From Bordetella genomosp. 13 (lineage in GTDB: Bacteria; Pseudomonadota; Gammaproteobacteria; Burkholderiales; Burkholderiaceae_B), in the NCBI RefSeq assembly GCF_002119665.1, contig NZ_CP021111.1:682001-746000 (forward strand): a DNA stretch of 64,000 bases, written 5' to 3'. Position 1 is the stretch's first letter. Each line of letters opens with the position of its first letter. The notes below the pieces were generated by a model. The model was given only the letters and a program-made list of their open reading frames with translations, was not told the DNA's origin and did no database searches. A program made the translations under genes and the position numbers. Of this stretch, positions 35,056 through 42,977 are shown one piece after another.

Positions 35056-35070
35056 TATCCCCAGGGGATA
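35056..35070. promoter_or_regulatory. Palindrome TATCCCCWGGGGATA, copy 1
   Basis: TATCCCCAGGGGATA, a perfect 15-bp dyad with an odd centre, between ssb and topB. Identical to copies 2 and 3 except the central base. Probably an operator or activator site in front of topB. The rest of the 280-nt gap shows nothing else clear. Confidence 0.6.
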
Positions 35071-35122
35071 ACTGGTGCATGGCGGGCGGTTGACGGTTGC
35101 TACAGCCGCCCTCGAAGGACAT

Positions 35123-35506
35123 CTATTGGCCGGCGGCCGGCTTGGTGCCGAGCACCACCGCCTCGACGCGATACGGCAGGATGCCCACACGCCTGGCCTC
35201 GATCTTGAACGTGACCCGTTCGTTCTCGTCGGCATCCTCCCACTCGTCGCGCACCGTGCGGCCATCGACCAGTACGCGCATGCCTTTCTGGTAGAGACTG
35301 GCCCAGTGCTCGGCATCGCGATGCCACAGTTCCACCGGCGCCCAAAAGCCGCCGCGGTCCTCGTATTCACCGTCCTTCTTCGGCACCGGGTTGTCGAAGT
35401 AGACGTTCAGGCGCAGCAGACGCCGCGGTTCGTCGTTGCCGTTGGTGAACTCGCGGTACTCGGGCGCAGAACCGATGTTGCCTTCGCCGCTGAAATGCGT
35501 GCTCAT
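35123..35506 (-). CDS. ssb: Single-stranded DNA-binding protein
   Basis: OB-fold SSB-like protein of 127 aa: GNIGSAPEYRE, LRLNVYFDNPVPKKDGEYED, WHRDAEHWASLYQKGMRVLV and VEAVVLGTKPA fit the fold. It is shorter than chromosomal SSB and lacks an acidic C-terminal tail tip, as in ICE-borne SSBs. It would coat the transferred or rolling-circle strand. It overlaps the DUF3158 gene by 4 nt. In ICEclc, ssb follows inrR in the same way. Confidence 0.88.
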   Translation of the reverse strand: MSTHFSGEGNIGSAPEYREFTNGNDEPRRLLRLNVYFDNPVPKKDGEYEDRGGFWAPVELWHRDAEHWASLYQKGMRVLVDGRTVRDEWEDADENERVTFKIEARRVGILPYRVEAVVLGTKPAAGQ

Positions 35507-36054
35507 GGTGCCTCCTGTCGCGTGGTGGGTTGGATCGAAACGCCGTGCCCGTGGTGGACACGGCGCAGGTAGACCGCCTCGGCCTGGGACATCTTGTCGG
35601 CGCATTCCAGGGCCTGGCGGGCAATGCTGTGAGTCAGGCTGATCTGCATGTTCAGCGCGATGCGCTGCAGCTCCATCGCGTAGAGATCGTCGACCAGGCG
35701 ATCGGGCGTGGACGGGCTGGCGATGAGGTGCTGCCACAGCGTCACACCCATGCTGGACCGGTCGAGGTTGCGCCAGCGCAGGAAGGTCGTGCCTGCGCCA
35801 GTGGTCTGCTGAGCCAGTTGCGAGCCGAGCAGGTTGAAGGGGTAGGTGCGTGCCTGCGGCAGCACTCGTCTCATCGCCAGCGCGATCAAGTCGTCGCGCA
35901 GCGCCATGCATTGGCTGGCCCAGGCCTCCAGACTTCCCTTACCTTTAAAAGGCTTCAAAAGGCCTTTTAGGTAGGCGGCGTGTTCCAGTCGCTGGAAGTC
36001 GGGCTGTTCCAGCGGCATGAAGTGTCGAGGCGCCGCGGAGGATTGCGCCGTCAT
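35503..36054 (-). CDS. DUF3158 family ICE protein (InrR position)
   Basis: Protein of 183 aa with the DUF3158 pattern: FQRLEHAAYLKGLLKPFKGK, YPFNLLGSQLAQQTTGAGTT, FLRWRNLDRSSMGVTLWQHL. It overlaps its upstream neighbour and ssb by 4 nt each, so the three genes are coupled. In ICEclc the gene before ssb is inrR, needed for bistable activation; this gene is in that place, but equivalence is inferred. Confidence 0.78.
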   Translation of the reverse strand: MTAQSSAAPRHFMPLEQPDFQRLEHAAYLKGLLKPFKGKGSLEAWASQCMALRDDLIALAMRRVLPQARTYPFNLLGSQLAQQTTGAGTTFLRWRNLDRSSMGVTLWQHLIASPSTPDRLVDDLYAMELQRIALNMQISLTHSIARQALECADKMSQAEAVYLRRVHHGHGVSIQPTTRQEAP

Positions 36055-36908
36055 GCTGGTGCATCCCCATCGGTGGATTCGGTCGCCTTGGCGGACTTCC
36101 TCGACCTCTTGGGTTTGTCGGGCTTGGCGGTGTCCTCGTCCGTCGCAACGGCTTCGGCCTCGTCCGCGGTTGCCGCCGGTGTGCTGGCCCTGGCCTCGGC
36201 AGGTTCGCGCTGCATGGCGGTCAGTGGAGTGCGGCGCACCAAGGGCGGCGCGAAGCGCGAGCGGTGTGTGCCTTCGAGCACCTCCTGCGGCAGCGGCCCG
36301 TATTTCTCCAGTGCGACACGCGCCGCGGCGTTGTTCGCAGCGAAGTCATCGCGCTGGGTGCCGGAATAGCGGTACTGCTGGGCCAGCGAGAACAGGCTGC
36401 GCAAGGCGTGCGCGCCATCGTTGAGCCAGCGCTCCAAGGTGCTGCGGTCGATCAGCGCCGTGTGGTGGGCCAGGATCAGCTTGCGGGCCAGGTCGTCGTA
36501 GTCGGCCAGCAGGTAGACCGCCATGAAGCCGAGCTGTGCATTCACGAACAGCGGCAGCTTCACCGGCTGCACGTTCATGTTCTCGCCCAGCGACAGCGCT
36601 GGCGGCACGTCGGCCAGGGCCTGATCCACCTGTTCGCGCAGGGTCTGCAGGCGGGTCTTGGTGTCGGCGAGCTTGTCTTCGATCCGCAACATCCACCAGT
36701 CCGAGTACGGGTCGTCCTGCTCGGCGCCGCGCTTCATCTTGTTCATGGCGCCGATGAAGCCGTTGAGTCCGATGATGCCGGGGCGCCCCTCGGTCGGCGC
36801 ACGGCCGTGCCAGATGCGCGAAGCGTGGTGCGTGTGCAGCGTCAGCGACATCGCGCTGCGCAGCGATCCGAGATTCAGTTGCAGGGGTTCTGTGCGTTCG
36901 TTGGCCAT
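36051..36908 (-). CDS. ICE protein, TIGR03761/PFL_4669 family
   Basis: Protein of 285 aa. The conserved core (LHTHHASRIWHGRAPTEGRP, GIIGLNGFIGAMNKMKRGAE, DPYSDWWMLRIEDKL) is typical of TIGR03761. The tail after about residue 230 is Ala/Lys-rich and disordered. It starts the operon with DUF3158 and ssb, 120 nt after palindrome copy 2. Function unknown, but always near the replication genes. Confidence 0.85.
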   Translation of the reverse strand: MANERTEPLQLNLGSLRSAMSLTLHTHHASRIWHGRAPTEGRPGIIGLNGFIGAMNKMKRGAEQDDPYSDWWMLRIEDKLADTKTRLQTLREQVDQALADVPPALSLGENMNVQPVKLPLFVNAQLGFMAVYLLADYDDLARKLILAHHTALIDRSTLERWLNDGAHALRSLFSLAQQYRYSGTQRDDFAANNAAARVALEKYGPLPQEVLEGTHRSRFAPPLVRRTPLTAMQREPAEARASTPAATADEAEAVATDEDTAKPDKPKRSRKSAKATESTDGDAPA

Positions 36909-37031
36909 GGGAGCGACTCGCGGTGAAGGGGCGAGTCGCCAGCATCGGCATCGGCCGGAAGGCTGTCAGTCAACAAACCGCAGCCCATGCGCGCCCGGTT
37001 TTGTTCCGCACGGAAGGCTGTGAGTGCCGGC

Positions 37032-37046
37032 TATCCCCTGGGGATA
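37032..37046. promoter_or_regulatory. Palindrome TATCCCCWGGGGATA, copy 2
   Basis: GCTATCCCCTGGGGATAGC (37030-37048), a 19-bp perfect dyad upstream of the TIGR03761-DUF3158-ssb unit. The preceding bases (CGGAAGGCTGTGAGTGCC) also match copy 3 well. Confidence 0.65.
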
Positions 37047-37097
37047 GCTAGGCGAAGTTGTTCGCGGCTCGCGCGGAGGTGAGACCGCGTTGCGGGG

Positions 37098-37958
37098 CTA
37101 TGCCTCGCGAGGTCTGTACCAGGCGGCCCGTTGCCCCTCCACCTCACGGTAGCGAAGCTCGAACAGGCGGCACTCGTGCACCACCTGCCGCCAACTGCTG
37201 CAGCCGTACTTGGCTGGAAGCTGCTCGGGATGCCGGTCCGCGATCCAGCGGCCAGCGGCGACGATGGGTGTCCAGCCCTCGACGGCCAACTGCGCGGCGG
37301 CCTCGCGCAGCGCGCGAACGATGCCGGCGGCCGGCCAGTCCACCGTGCCGTCCGGCGCGATGCCATTGACCACCAGGTCGTGGAACACATCCGACTGGAC
37401 GAACTCCGCTGCCAGGCGCCGCGCCTGATCCATGTGCTCGGCCCAGCCGCGCAGCTGCTCGAAGTGTTGATCGATGCGCGTGTAGGCGGAACCGAGTTCG
37501 TCCTGTGCAGCGCGGCACCCGTCCACGGTCCATAGATCGTGCTGGTCGATGAAGTGGTGCACCAAGGTGTTGCGCAGCGAGACCAGGTCTTTGAGGTCGG
37601 CCTGGGTCTTGGCGTAGTCCTGCGCAGACAGGCTCAGTTGCACGCGCGTGCGAAAGGAAATCACGTCGCCGGGAAGATCGTCGTCGCGTTCCTTGCCACC
37701 ATTTCCATCGGTGACGACATACGAACCAAACAGTTGTCCGACCAACGTGCCCAGGGTCTTGGTCGCGGCATCTTCGATCCGCGCTGCGCGAATGGCCTCC
37801 TGCGAATGCGCCGGGCCTGAAATCTCGTGGTGCGCCACGATGGCTTTCATGAGGCGCTCGTATTGTTGAAGGCGCAACAGGCACCTGCCCAGCAAGCGCT
37901 GAACGTCTCGCTGTAGTGGTTGCAGTGGGTTTGTGACGGGGGAAGTCGTCATGTCCAT
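37098..37958 (-). CDS. OST-HTH/LOTUS-domain ICE protein
   Basis: Protein of about 286 aa. The N-terminal two thirds are helical (QRDVQRLLGRCLLRLQQYER; SLRNTLVHHFIDQHDLWTVD). The last 70 residues match the OST-HTH/LOTUS winged helix, an RNA-binding module: GWTPIVAAGRWIADRHPEQL then CSSWRQVVHECRLFELRYRE. ATG 37958 or 37952 both fit; neither has a strong Shine-Dalgarno. A LOTUS protein fits well with the RNA hairpins in this element, but no link is shown. Flanked by palindrome copies 2 and 3. Confidence 0.75.
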   Translation of the reverse strand: MDMTTSPVTNPLQPLQRDVQRLLGRCLLRLQQYERLMKAIVAHHEISGPAHSQEAIRAARIEDAATKTLGTLVGQLFGSYVVTDGNGGKERDDDLPGDVISFRTRVQLSLSAQDYAKTQADLKDLVSLRNTLVHHFIDQHDLWTVDGCRAAQDELGSAYTRIDQHFEQLRGWAEHMDQARRLAAEFVQSDVFHDLVVNGIAPDGTVDWPAAGIVRALREAAAQLAVEGWTPIVAAGRWIADRHPEQLPAKYGCSSWRQVVHECRLFELRYREVEGQRAAWYRPREA

Positions 37959-38066
37959 CGTCGGCCGGGCTCGTGCGTGGCTGTCCTCGTCTGATTCACA
38001 GGCGACAGTTTCGCCTGTCGTTCGGCGGGCGGCAATCGAGCACGGCGGAAGGGTGTCTGTTCCAGC

Positions 38067-38081
38067 TATCCCCTGGGGATA
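38067..38081. promoter_or_regulatory. Palindrome TATCCCCWGGGGATA, copy 3
   Basis: TATCCCCTGGGGATA, in the 130-nt gap before the LOTUS-domain gene. Preceded by CGGAAGGGTGTCTGTTCC, which aligns with the bases before copy 2. Confidence 0.6.
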
Positions 38082-38088
38082 GTCAACA

Positions 38089-39282
38089 TCAGCGTTCACG
38101 CAAGGCTTCTCGGAGCTGTGCCAGGTAGGCACGTGCCACCTCGGGGTCAGCCACACGGGATGCCGGCGGTGACGATGGCGCAGGTGGCGGGGGCGCTGGC
38201 GGCGCCGATGCACTTTCTCCGGCCCAGGCCTTGAACTCCCCGCGGATCGCCTTCTGGATGATGCCAAACAGGTAGCCGGCCGGGTTGCGTACCGCGCTGT
38301 TGCGGCAGCGTGCCGCCCACTCGTCGAGAACGGCCTGCCGCTGCGCCTCGTCCACCTGCTGCAGCGCCACCAGCGCGCCGGCCTGCTGTTCGTCCTTCAA
38401 GCGCAGGAAACGCTCGGGCAGCCGCAGGTTCTGCAAGACCCTCGCGCGCGGTACTGTACGTACTTCATTTATACGATCATTACGTACTGTACGGTCCTCC
38501 TTCGGAATCCGAAGAGAGCCGTCCAGCGCGGGTTTCGGCCCTGCTTCGGATTCCGAAGACGGGCGCGCGCCATTCCGAAGCAGGGCTTCCTGGCCTTCTT
38601 CGGATTCGTGGTCCGCACCCTCCTGTGGATAACTCCCCGTCGTCCAGCCATGCCGCGCCATGCGCTGTGCCAGCACCTGCAAGCGCGTCGGCAGCGTGCG
38701 CCCGCTGAGCAGCGGGTCTTCGGCGATCTCCCGCAGGGTGTTCATGCCCACGACCTGCACCGCCTTCGCCGCGTGCGTGAGCGCCTGGCTCACCAGGCCC
38801 AGGTAGTCGGGGTCGAGTTGCATCGCCTCGAAGGGCGACAGCGGTTCGTCGTGCAGCACGTAGAGGTTGCCTTGGATACGGCCGGTCTTGGGATCGCGCC
38901 GCCGCCGCACCAGGCTGAGCCAGCGCGTCAGCCGCAGCAGCGTCAAGGCGCGCGCCACGGTCTCGTGCGAGGCTTGCGCCGCGCAGGGCATGGACGCCAG
39001 ATAGGGGCGGAGCTGGTCGTAGGTGGGAAAGGCAGTCACGCCGTCGTCGTTGAGCTGCAAGCGGAACACCTGCCAGGCGTTTCGCTCCAGCGGCGTCAGG
39101 CGCCGGTCGAGGAACAGCGCGCGCGGGACGCTCTCGTGCCGGTTGCCGCTGTAGAGAAAGCCGTCCTGGCTCGGCGCCGTGCCCTGCGCCGGTTCCTTCG
39201 GCTCAAGGTGCCGCAGCGCCTCGTCGAACAACATCGACAGCGCAACCGGGCCATCGCGCCGTGGTGCGCTGCCCGTGGTCAT
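38089..39282 (-). CDS. STY4528-family island replication protein
   Basis: Protein of 397 aa. The first 250 residues are helical and winged-helix-like (LERNAWQVFRLQLNDDGVTA, FPTYDQLRPYLASM, ASHETVARALTLLRLTRWLS), typical of replication initiator-like proteins; GNLYVLHDEPLSPFEAMQLD follows. The C-terminal part has RNPAGYLFGIIQKAIRGEFK and a Pro/Ala-rich linker. It fits the STY4528 family of SPI-7-like islands. It starts 2 nt after the DUF2857 gene. Codon use near 38450-38640 is less GC-rich (a repeated TTCGGATTCC-type stretch), marking a flexible linker. Confidence 0.75.
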   Translation of the reverse strand: MTTGSAPRRDGPVALSMLFDEALRHLEPKEPAQGTAPSQDGFLYSGNRHESVPRALFLDRRLTPLERNAWQVFRLQLNDDGVTAFPTYDQLRPYLASMPCAAQASHETVARALTLLRLTRWLSLVRRRRDPKTGRIQGNLYVLHDEPLSPFEAMQLDPDYLGLVSQALTHAAKAVQVVGMNTLREIAEDPLLSGRTLPTRLQVLAQRMARHGWTTGSYPQEGADHESEEGQEALLRNGARPSSESEAGPKPALDGSLRIPKEDRTVRNDRINEVRTVPRARVLQNLRLPERFLRLKDEQQAGALVALQQVDEAQRQAVLDEWAARCRNSAVRNPAGYLFGIIQKAIRGEFKAWAGESASAPPAPPPPAPSSPPASRVADPEVARAYLAQLREALRER

Positions 39283-39284
39283 GG

Positions 39285-39845
39285 CTACACCAGCCCCTGG
39301 TCGATCCAGTTCCGTATCGCCGACCAGATCACCGACATGGGCAGGGTCATGGCCTCGGCCAGGTCCATGGTCAGCGCCAGCATCGCCATGTCGTCGGTCA
39401 GGGCGATATGGCGCTCGGCGACGCCGGCCTTCCAGCGCTCCCACAAGGCCACGTCCTGCGCCTCGTCGAGCACCGGATGCCGGCCCTTGCGCTTGGGCAG
39501 CCCGAGGATGTCGCGGCGCAGCGCCACTTCCTGATGCGTGAGGCCGTAGAACTTGCTGACCATCTCCGTGCTCGCCCCCAGGCGCAGCATGCGGTCCACC
39601 GTGGCGATCTCCCGCTCCACGTCGTGCACCTGGCTCAGCAGCCGCTTCAACACTTCCCGGTTCACCGACACCGAGCACCACGACACCGTGGCATTCACCA
39701 GCATGCTCACGAGTTCGGGGTGCTTCAGCGCATCCAGCTCCTCCTCGCCGAAGCCCATGGCCTTGCAGCGGCGCAACTGGCCGTTGCGCAGGTCATGCAG
39801 GGCCTGGGCGATCACGGCCTGGTTGAGCGGGTGCGGTGCCGACAT
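39285..39845 (-). CDS. DUF2857 protein, FlhC-like (BisC candidate)
   Basis: Protein of 186 aa of the DUF2857 type. The central segment EREIATVDRMLRLGASTEMV then SKFYGLTHQEVALRRDILGL resembles the helix-turn-helix of the flagellar activator FlhC. In ICEclc the transfer-competence activator BisDC pairs a ParB-domain protein with an FlhC-like one in the same operon as alpA and parA; this gene follows parB in just that place. AGGAGGCTCCCGT precedes ATG 39845. The BisC identity is inferred from position and the FlhC-like pattern. Confidence 0.65.
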   Translation of the reverse strand: MSAPHPLNQAVIAQALHDLRNGQLRRCKAMGFGEEELDALKHPELVSMLVNATVSWCSVSVNREVLKRLLSQVHDVEREIATVDRMLRLGASTEMVSKFYGLTHQEVALRRDILGLPKRKGRHPVLDEAQDVALWERWKAGVAERHIALTDDMAMLALTMDLAEAMTLPMSVIWSAIRNWIDQGLV

Positions 39846-39862
39846 ACGGGAGCCTCCTGCGC

Positions 39863-41521
39863 TCAGGATTCCTGGCCCGCTACGCCGGCTTCCTGGTCCA
39901 GCAGCCGGCGCGCCAGACGCAGCAGACGGAACAGCTTCACCAGTGCAGCATCGCTCAGGCGTGTGGCCGAGCCGCCGTGGCCATGCAGCAGCGCCGCCAG
40001 CTCGTCGGCCAGCCGCGCGCGGTCCAATCCGTTCGCGGAGGGCGGAGCCGCACTCAGCGCATGCAGCAGGGTCAGCACCGCCCGCGCGAACGCCGGCAGC
40101 GCCTTCGCCTGGCCCACAACTGGCGCCACGCAGACGAAGCCGATGCCGCCGTCGCTGGCCTCGATGTGATCGGCTACCGCCGCTTCCCCGGCGATCTCGC
40201 GCGCGAACTGCGCGATGTGCACGCGCAGGCGATCCGGTACGTCCAGCCCCGGCTCGACGTACCAAACGTCCGAGATGGGATAGAGCCCGCCGACCTGCAC
40301 GGGGATCGCGCGCAGCGCATCGGCCTCGAAGTCGGGCAGCTTGTCGCCGAGCTGGTCCGCGACCATCCGCTGGATGGACTGCAGGCGGTCGGTGGTCGGT
40401 GCCGGTGTCACGATGTGCCCTTGCAGGCGCTCGTCGCGTTGCCCGTGTTGGTCCTCCGGCGCTTCGGGCGATGCAGGCGGTGTCGCTGCTGGCGCCGCAG
40501 GCGCGACCGGCGTGGTGTCGCGCGGCACAGACGAGACGGGTGGCTGCTGAGACGCGGAGACCTGCGGGGGAGGAGCAGCAGGCACGACAGGCGCTGCAGG
40601 TGGCGTCGGCGCCGCCGGTTCGCTGGTCAGCGCACGCTGGCGGCTTTCGCTGTCGTTGATCTCCAGCGCCAGCGTGTCGTAGTCCGCCTCCAGCAACTCG
40701 GCCATCTGGCCCACCAGCTCGTCCTGCACTCGCTGCGGCGAGAAGTCGTCCGGCTGTGTGTCGAACTGCGTCAGCACGTCCTGAAACAAGGTGGCGAAGT
40801 CCACGGCCACGGTGCGGCCCAGCGCACGCCGCTCCCAGGTGCGCTCGCACGCCTTGCGCAGCACCGCGAGCCGGTCCACCTGATGCCGGCCCAATCCGCC
40901 GTACAACAGCGTCGGGATCGCCGGCAGCAGATAGCGCACCGCATCGTTCATGCGGCTGATGTGTGACTGCGGCACCGGATAGCCGTCGGCAGTCAGCCGC
41001 CGCGCGAGTTCGCTCTGCGACAGCGCCTGGCCGCTTTCCTGCTCGTAGAACTCGCGCGCCTTCTCGATGCCCAAGGCCCGCTCGATGAAGGTCAGCCCGC
41101 CGCGCAGCTCGTTCTCGGCCAGATGTCCGGTCAGCGCCACGATTTCGCCGCGCGCCGGCCACGGGCGGAACAGGCACGCAATGCGGAAGAAGCGTTCCTC
41201 CTTGGTCTCGCTCCACAACTCGCGCAGGATCGCCAGCCGCGTATTGCCGCCGTTGCGAATGATGTAGTGCGCCTCGCCCGGCCTGCGCGTGATCGCGGGG
41301 GGCGCGTCGAGCCCGCGTTCGCGGATGGACGCCTTGATCTCCGCATAGGCCGGGTTGCGCGTCACGCGCGGGTCGTGGTCGTAGGGCCGCAACTGGTCCA
41401 GCGTCACCGCCATCGGCGTGTCGGCGATGGGGTCGCTCAAGGTCGCGGCCGAAGGGCCGCTGCGCTCGAAACCGGTGGCCAGCAGCTTGGCAGCCATGTC
41501 CTGCGGCGTCAGCTCAGCCAC
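39863..41521 (-). CDS. parB: ICE ParB-family protein (TIGR03764; BisD candidate)
   Basis: Protein of about 552 aa. The N-terminal ParB/Srx-like domain has LDQLRPYDHDPRVTRNPAYA, IKASIRERGLDAPPAI and YIIRNGGNTRLAIL (about 40-100). A helix-turn-helix region follows (ALSQSELARRLTADGYPVPQ, SHISRMNDAVRYLLPAIPTL), then a Pro/Ala-rich linker (about 315-390) and a C-terminal domain. GTG 41521 is chosen: AGGAGA lies 6 nt upstream and it overlaps the previous stop by 8 nt; an upstream ATG (41584) would overlap by 71 nt. It could serve in partition or, like BisD of ICEclc, in activating transfer genes. Confidence 0.85.
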   Translation of the reverse strand: MAELTPQDMAAKLLATGFERSGPSAATLSDPIADTPMAVTLDQLRPYDHDPRVTRNPAYAEIKASIRERGLDAPPAITRRPGEAHYIIRNGGNTRLAILRELWSETKEERFFRIACLFRPWPARGEIVALTGHLAENELRGGLTFIERALGIEKAREFYEQESGQALSQSELARRLTADGYPVPQSHISRMNDAVRYLLPAIPTLLYGGLGRHQVDRLAVLRKACERTWERRALGRTVAVDFATLFQDVLTQFDTQPDDFSPQRVQDELVGQMAELLEADYDTLALEINDSESRQRALTSEPAAPTPPAAPVVPAAPPPQVSASQQPPVSSVPRDTTPVAPAAPAATPPASPEAPEDQHGQRDERLQGHIVTPAPTTDRLQSIQRMVADQLGDKLPDFEADALRAIPVQVGGLYPISDVWYVEPGLDVPDRLRVHIAQFAREIAGEAAVADHIEASDGGIGFVCVAPVVGQAKALPAFARAVLTLLHALSAAPPSANGLDRARLADELAALLHGHGGSATRLSDAALVKLFRLLRLARRLLDQEAGVAGQES

Positions 41522-41750
41522 GGCCGTTCTCCTGCGCCTGCCGGTCGGCGCGGCGAAGTTGCGCGCGGGCATTGCGGTCGGCACGGTGGTCGCTCGCAGT
41601 CGAGCTGGTGTAGATCGACGCGTAGCCTTGTTTCGTGAACTTCAGGTGCCCGCCGGACGTGCGCACCACGCGCCAGCCTTCGCCCAGCGCGAACTCGATC
41701 AGCGCGCGCAGCCGTTCACGGCCGCGCGCCAGTTCATGCGCGCTCGCCAT
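41514..41750 (-). CDS. Small HicA-like protein between parA and parB (shi position)
   Basis: Protein of 78 aa. The core IEFALGEGWRVVRTSGGHLK then FTKQGYASIYTSSTASDHR has the helix and the GW-x-hydrophobic-xxTxGGH-x-hydrophobic pattern of HicA-type dsRNA-binding toxins, with His in GGHLKF. No HicB antitoxin gene is next to it. It starts inside the parA end and overlaps parB. In ICEclc the gene in this place is shi. A translational toxin or regulator is possible. Confidence 0.65.
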   Translation of the reverse strand: MASAHELARGRERLRALIEFALGEGWRVVRTSGGHLKFTKQGYASIYTSSTASDHRADRNARAQLRRADRQAQENGRG

Positions 41751-42600
41751 GGCCGGCCCCTCCCGCATCGGCCCGGCCGGTGACCAGCGCGAAGCGCTCC
41801 CGCCACGCGGGGAACAGCTCGCCAGCCAGCGTGCGCATGGTGTCCAGCGCCGCGGGCGCCGTGCGCCCAGCCGGCCGCCGGTACTCCACCCGATGCACCG
41901 GCAATCCTCGTGTCGCAGCGCGCGGATAGGCTTCGATGGCCGGCACGTCGGTGTCCAGCACCTGCACGCCGGCCTGTTCCTGGAACACCTGTCGCAGCGC
42001 CTGCTGGACCAGCCGCGCGTTCGACGACACCGGATGCACACGGTTGATGAGCAGGCGCAGCGGCGGCGGCTCGATGCCCAGGTGCCGATACGGCGCGATG
42101 TCCTCGATCAGTTGCAGCGTGCCGCGCCGCAGCTCGCGCGCCGCGAGGATTTCCGGCGTCACCGGCGACAGCGCCAGGTCGGACGCCAGCACCGCCATCT
42201 CCAGCAGCACGCTGCGCGCGCCCTGCGTGTCGATCAACAGCAAGTCATAGTGCGTGCGGAAGACGGGAAGCAAATGGCGCAGTCGCAGGCGCCCATCCGG
42301 TGCGTGCAGCAGCAGCGTGTTCAGTTCGCCGCGGTCGTCGTTGGAGAGCACCAGGTCCAGGCCCGCGATCGCGGTGCGCGACACCAGTTGCTCGATGCTC
42401 CGCTCGTTGAAGGCCAGCATCTCGTAGATGCCGCCGGGCGCGCGCACGTCCAGCGTGAAGTAGCTCGACAGCGTGGGCTGCACGTCCAGGTCCAGCAGCA
42501 GCACTCGCAGCCCGGCATCGGCGATGAAGCCGCCCAGGTTGGCCGCCGTCGTGGTCTTGCCCACGCCGCCCTTGGTCGAAATGATGGACACCACCTGCAT
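41734..42600 (-). CDS. parA: ParA-family partition ATPase
   Basis: Deviant Walker A ATPase of 288 aa: STKGGVGKTTTAANLGGFIA (about 8-27), switch LLIDTQGARSVLLEM and DTDVPAIEAYPRAATRG. It likely stabilises the excised or replicating element together with ParB. GAGGAGAAGCTC precedes ATG 42600. Operon order alpA-parA-hicA-like-parB-DUF2857 with overlaps. Confidence 0.92.
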   Translation of the reverse strand: MQVVSIISTKGGVGKTTTAANLGGFIADAGLRVLLLDLDVQPTLSSYFTLDVRAPGGIYEMLAFNERSIEQLVSRTAIAGLDLVLSNDDRGELNTLLLHAPDGRLRLRHLLPVFRTHYDLLLIDTQGARSVLLEMAVLASDLALSPVTPEILAARELRRGTLQLIEDIAPYRHLGIEPPPLRLLINRVHPVSSNARLVQQALRQVFQEQAGVQVLDTDVPAIEAYPRAATRGLPVHRVEYRRPAGRTAPAALDTMRTLAGELFPAWRERFALVTGRADAGGAGHGERA

Positions 42601-42640
42601 GAGCTTCTCCTCGTCGAATGGCATGAACCGAGAAGAAGCG

Positions 42641-42859
42641 TCAGGCGCGTTCTTTGAGGCGATCGGCGATCCACTGTTCGATCTCCACCGAGTCCCAGCC
42701 CACCGCGCGCACGCCCAGACGTAGCGCCTTGGGGAACTTGCCTTCCTTCATCAGGCTGTAGATGTGCGCGCGCTTGAAGCCGGTCTTGGCTTCGACCTCG
42801 GCGCGGCGCAGGATGCGGTGTTCGGTCGGTGCTGCCGTGGCGGCGGTCTGCGAAGACAT
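42641..42859 (-). CDS. alpA: AlpA-family transcriptional regulator
   Basis: Helix-turn-helix protein of 72 aa: ILRRAEVEAKTGFKRAHIYS then LMKEGKFPKALRLGVRAVGW and VEIEQWIADRL, the AlpA/excisionase-like pattern. In ICEclc the alpA promoter is the BisR-activated start of the bistability operon. ATG 42859 follows AAGGAG by 8 nt; GTG 42868 would sit on the Shine-Dalgarno. A paired operator lies about 75-110 bp upstream. Confidence 0.88.
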   Translation of the reverse strand: MSSQTAATAAPTEHRILRRAEVEAKTGFKRAHIYSLMKEGKFPKALRLGVRAVGWDSVEIEQWIADRLKERA

Positions 42860-42932
42860 GAGGGTCACTCCTTAACGCTCAGTGGCGCTGATTGGCGTGA
42901 CTCGAATTAAGAACGCCGCGTTGAAGAAAGAC

Positions 42933-42967
42933 ACCGCAAATGCGGTATTCGCGACCGCAGATACGGT
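42933..42967 (-). promoter_or_regulatory. Paired operator upstream of alpA
   Basis: ACCGCAAATGCGGT (42933-42946) is a perfect 14-bp dyad and ACCGCAGATACGGT (42954-42967) matches it at 12 of 14 bases. The centres are 21 bp apart, two helical turns, as for cooperative dimers. It lies between alpA and the putative regulator gene ending at 42978. Confidence 0.65.
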
Positions 42968-42977
42968 CTGGCATCGC

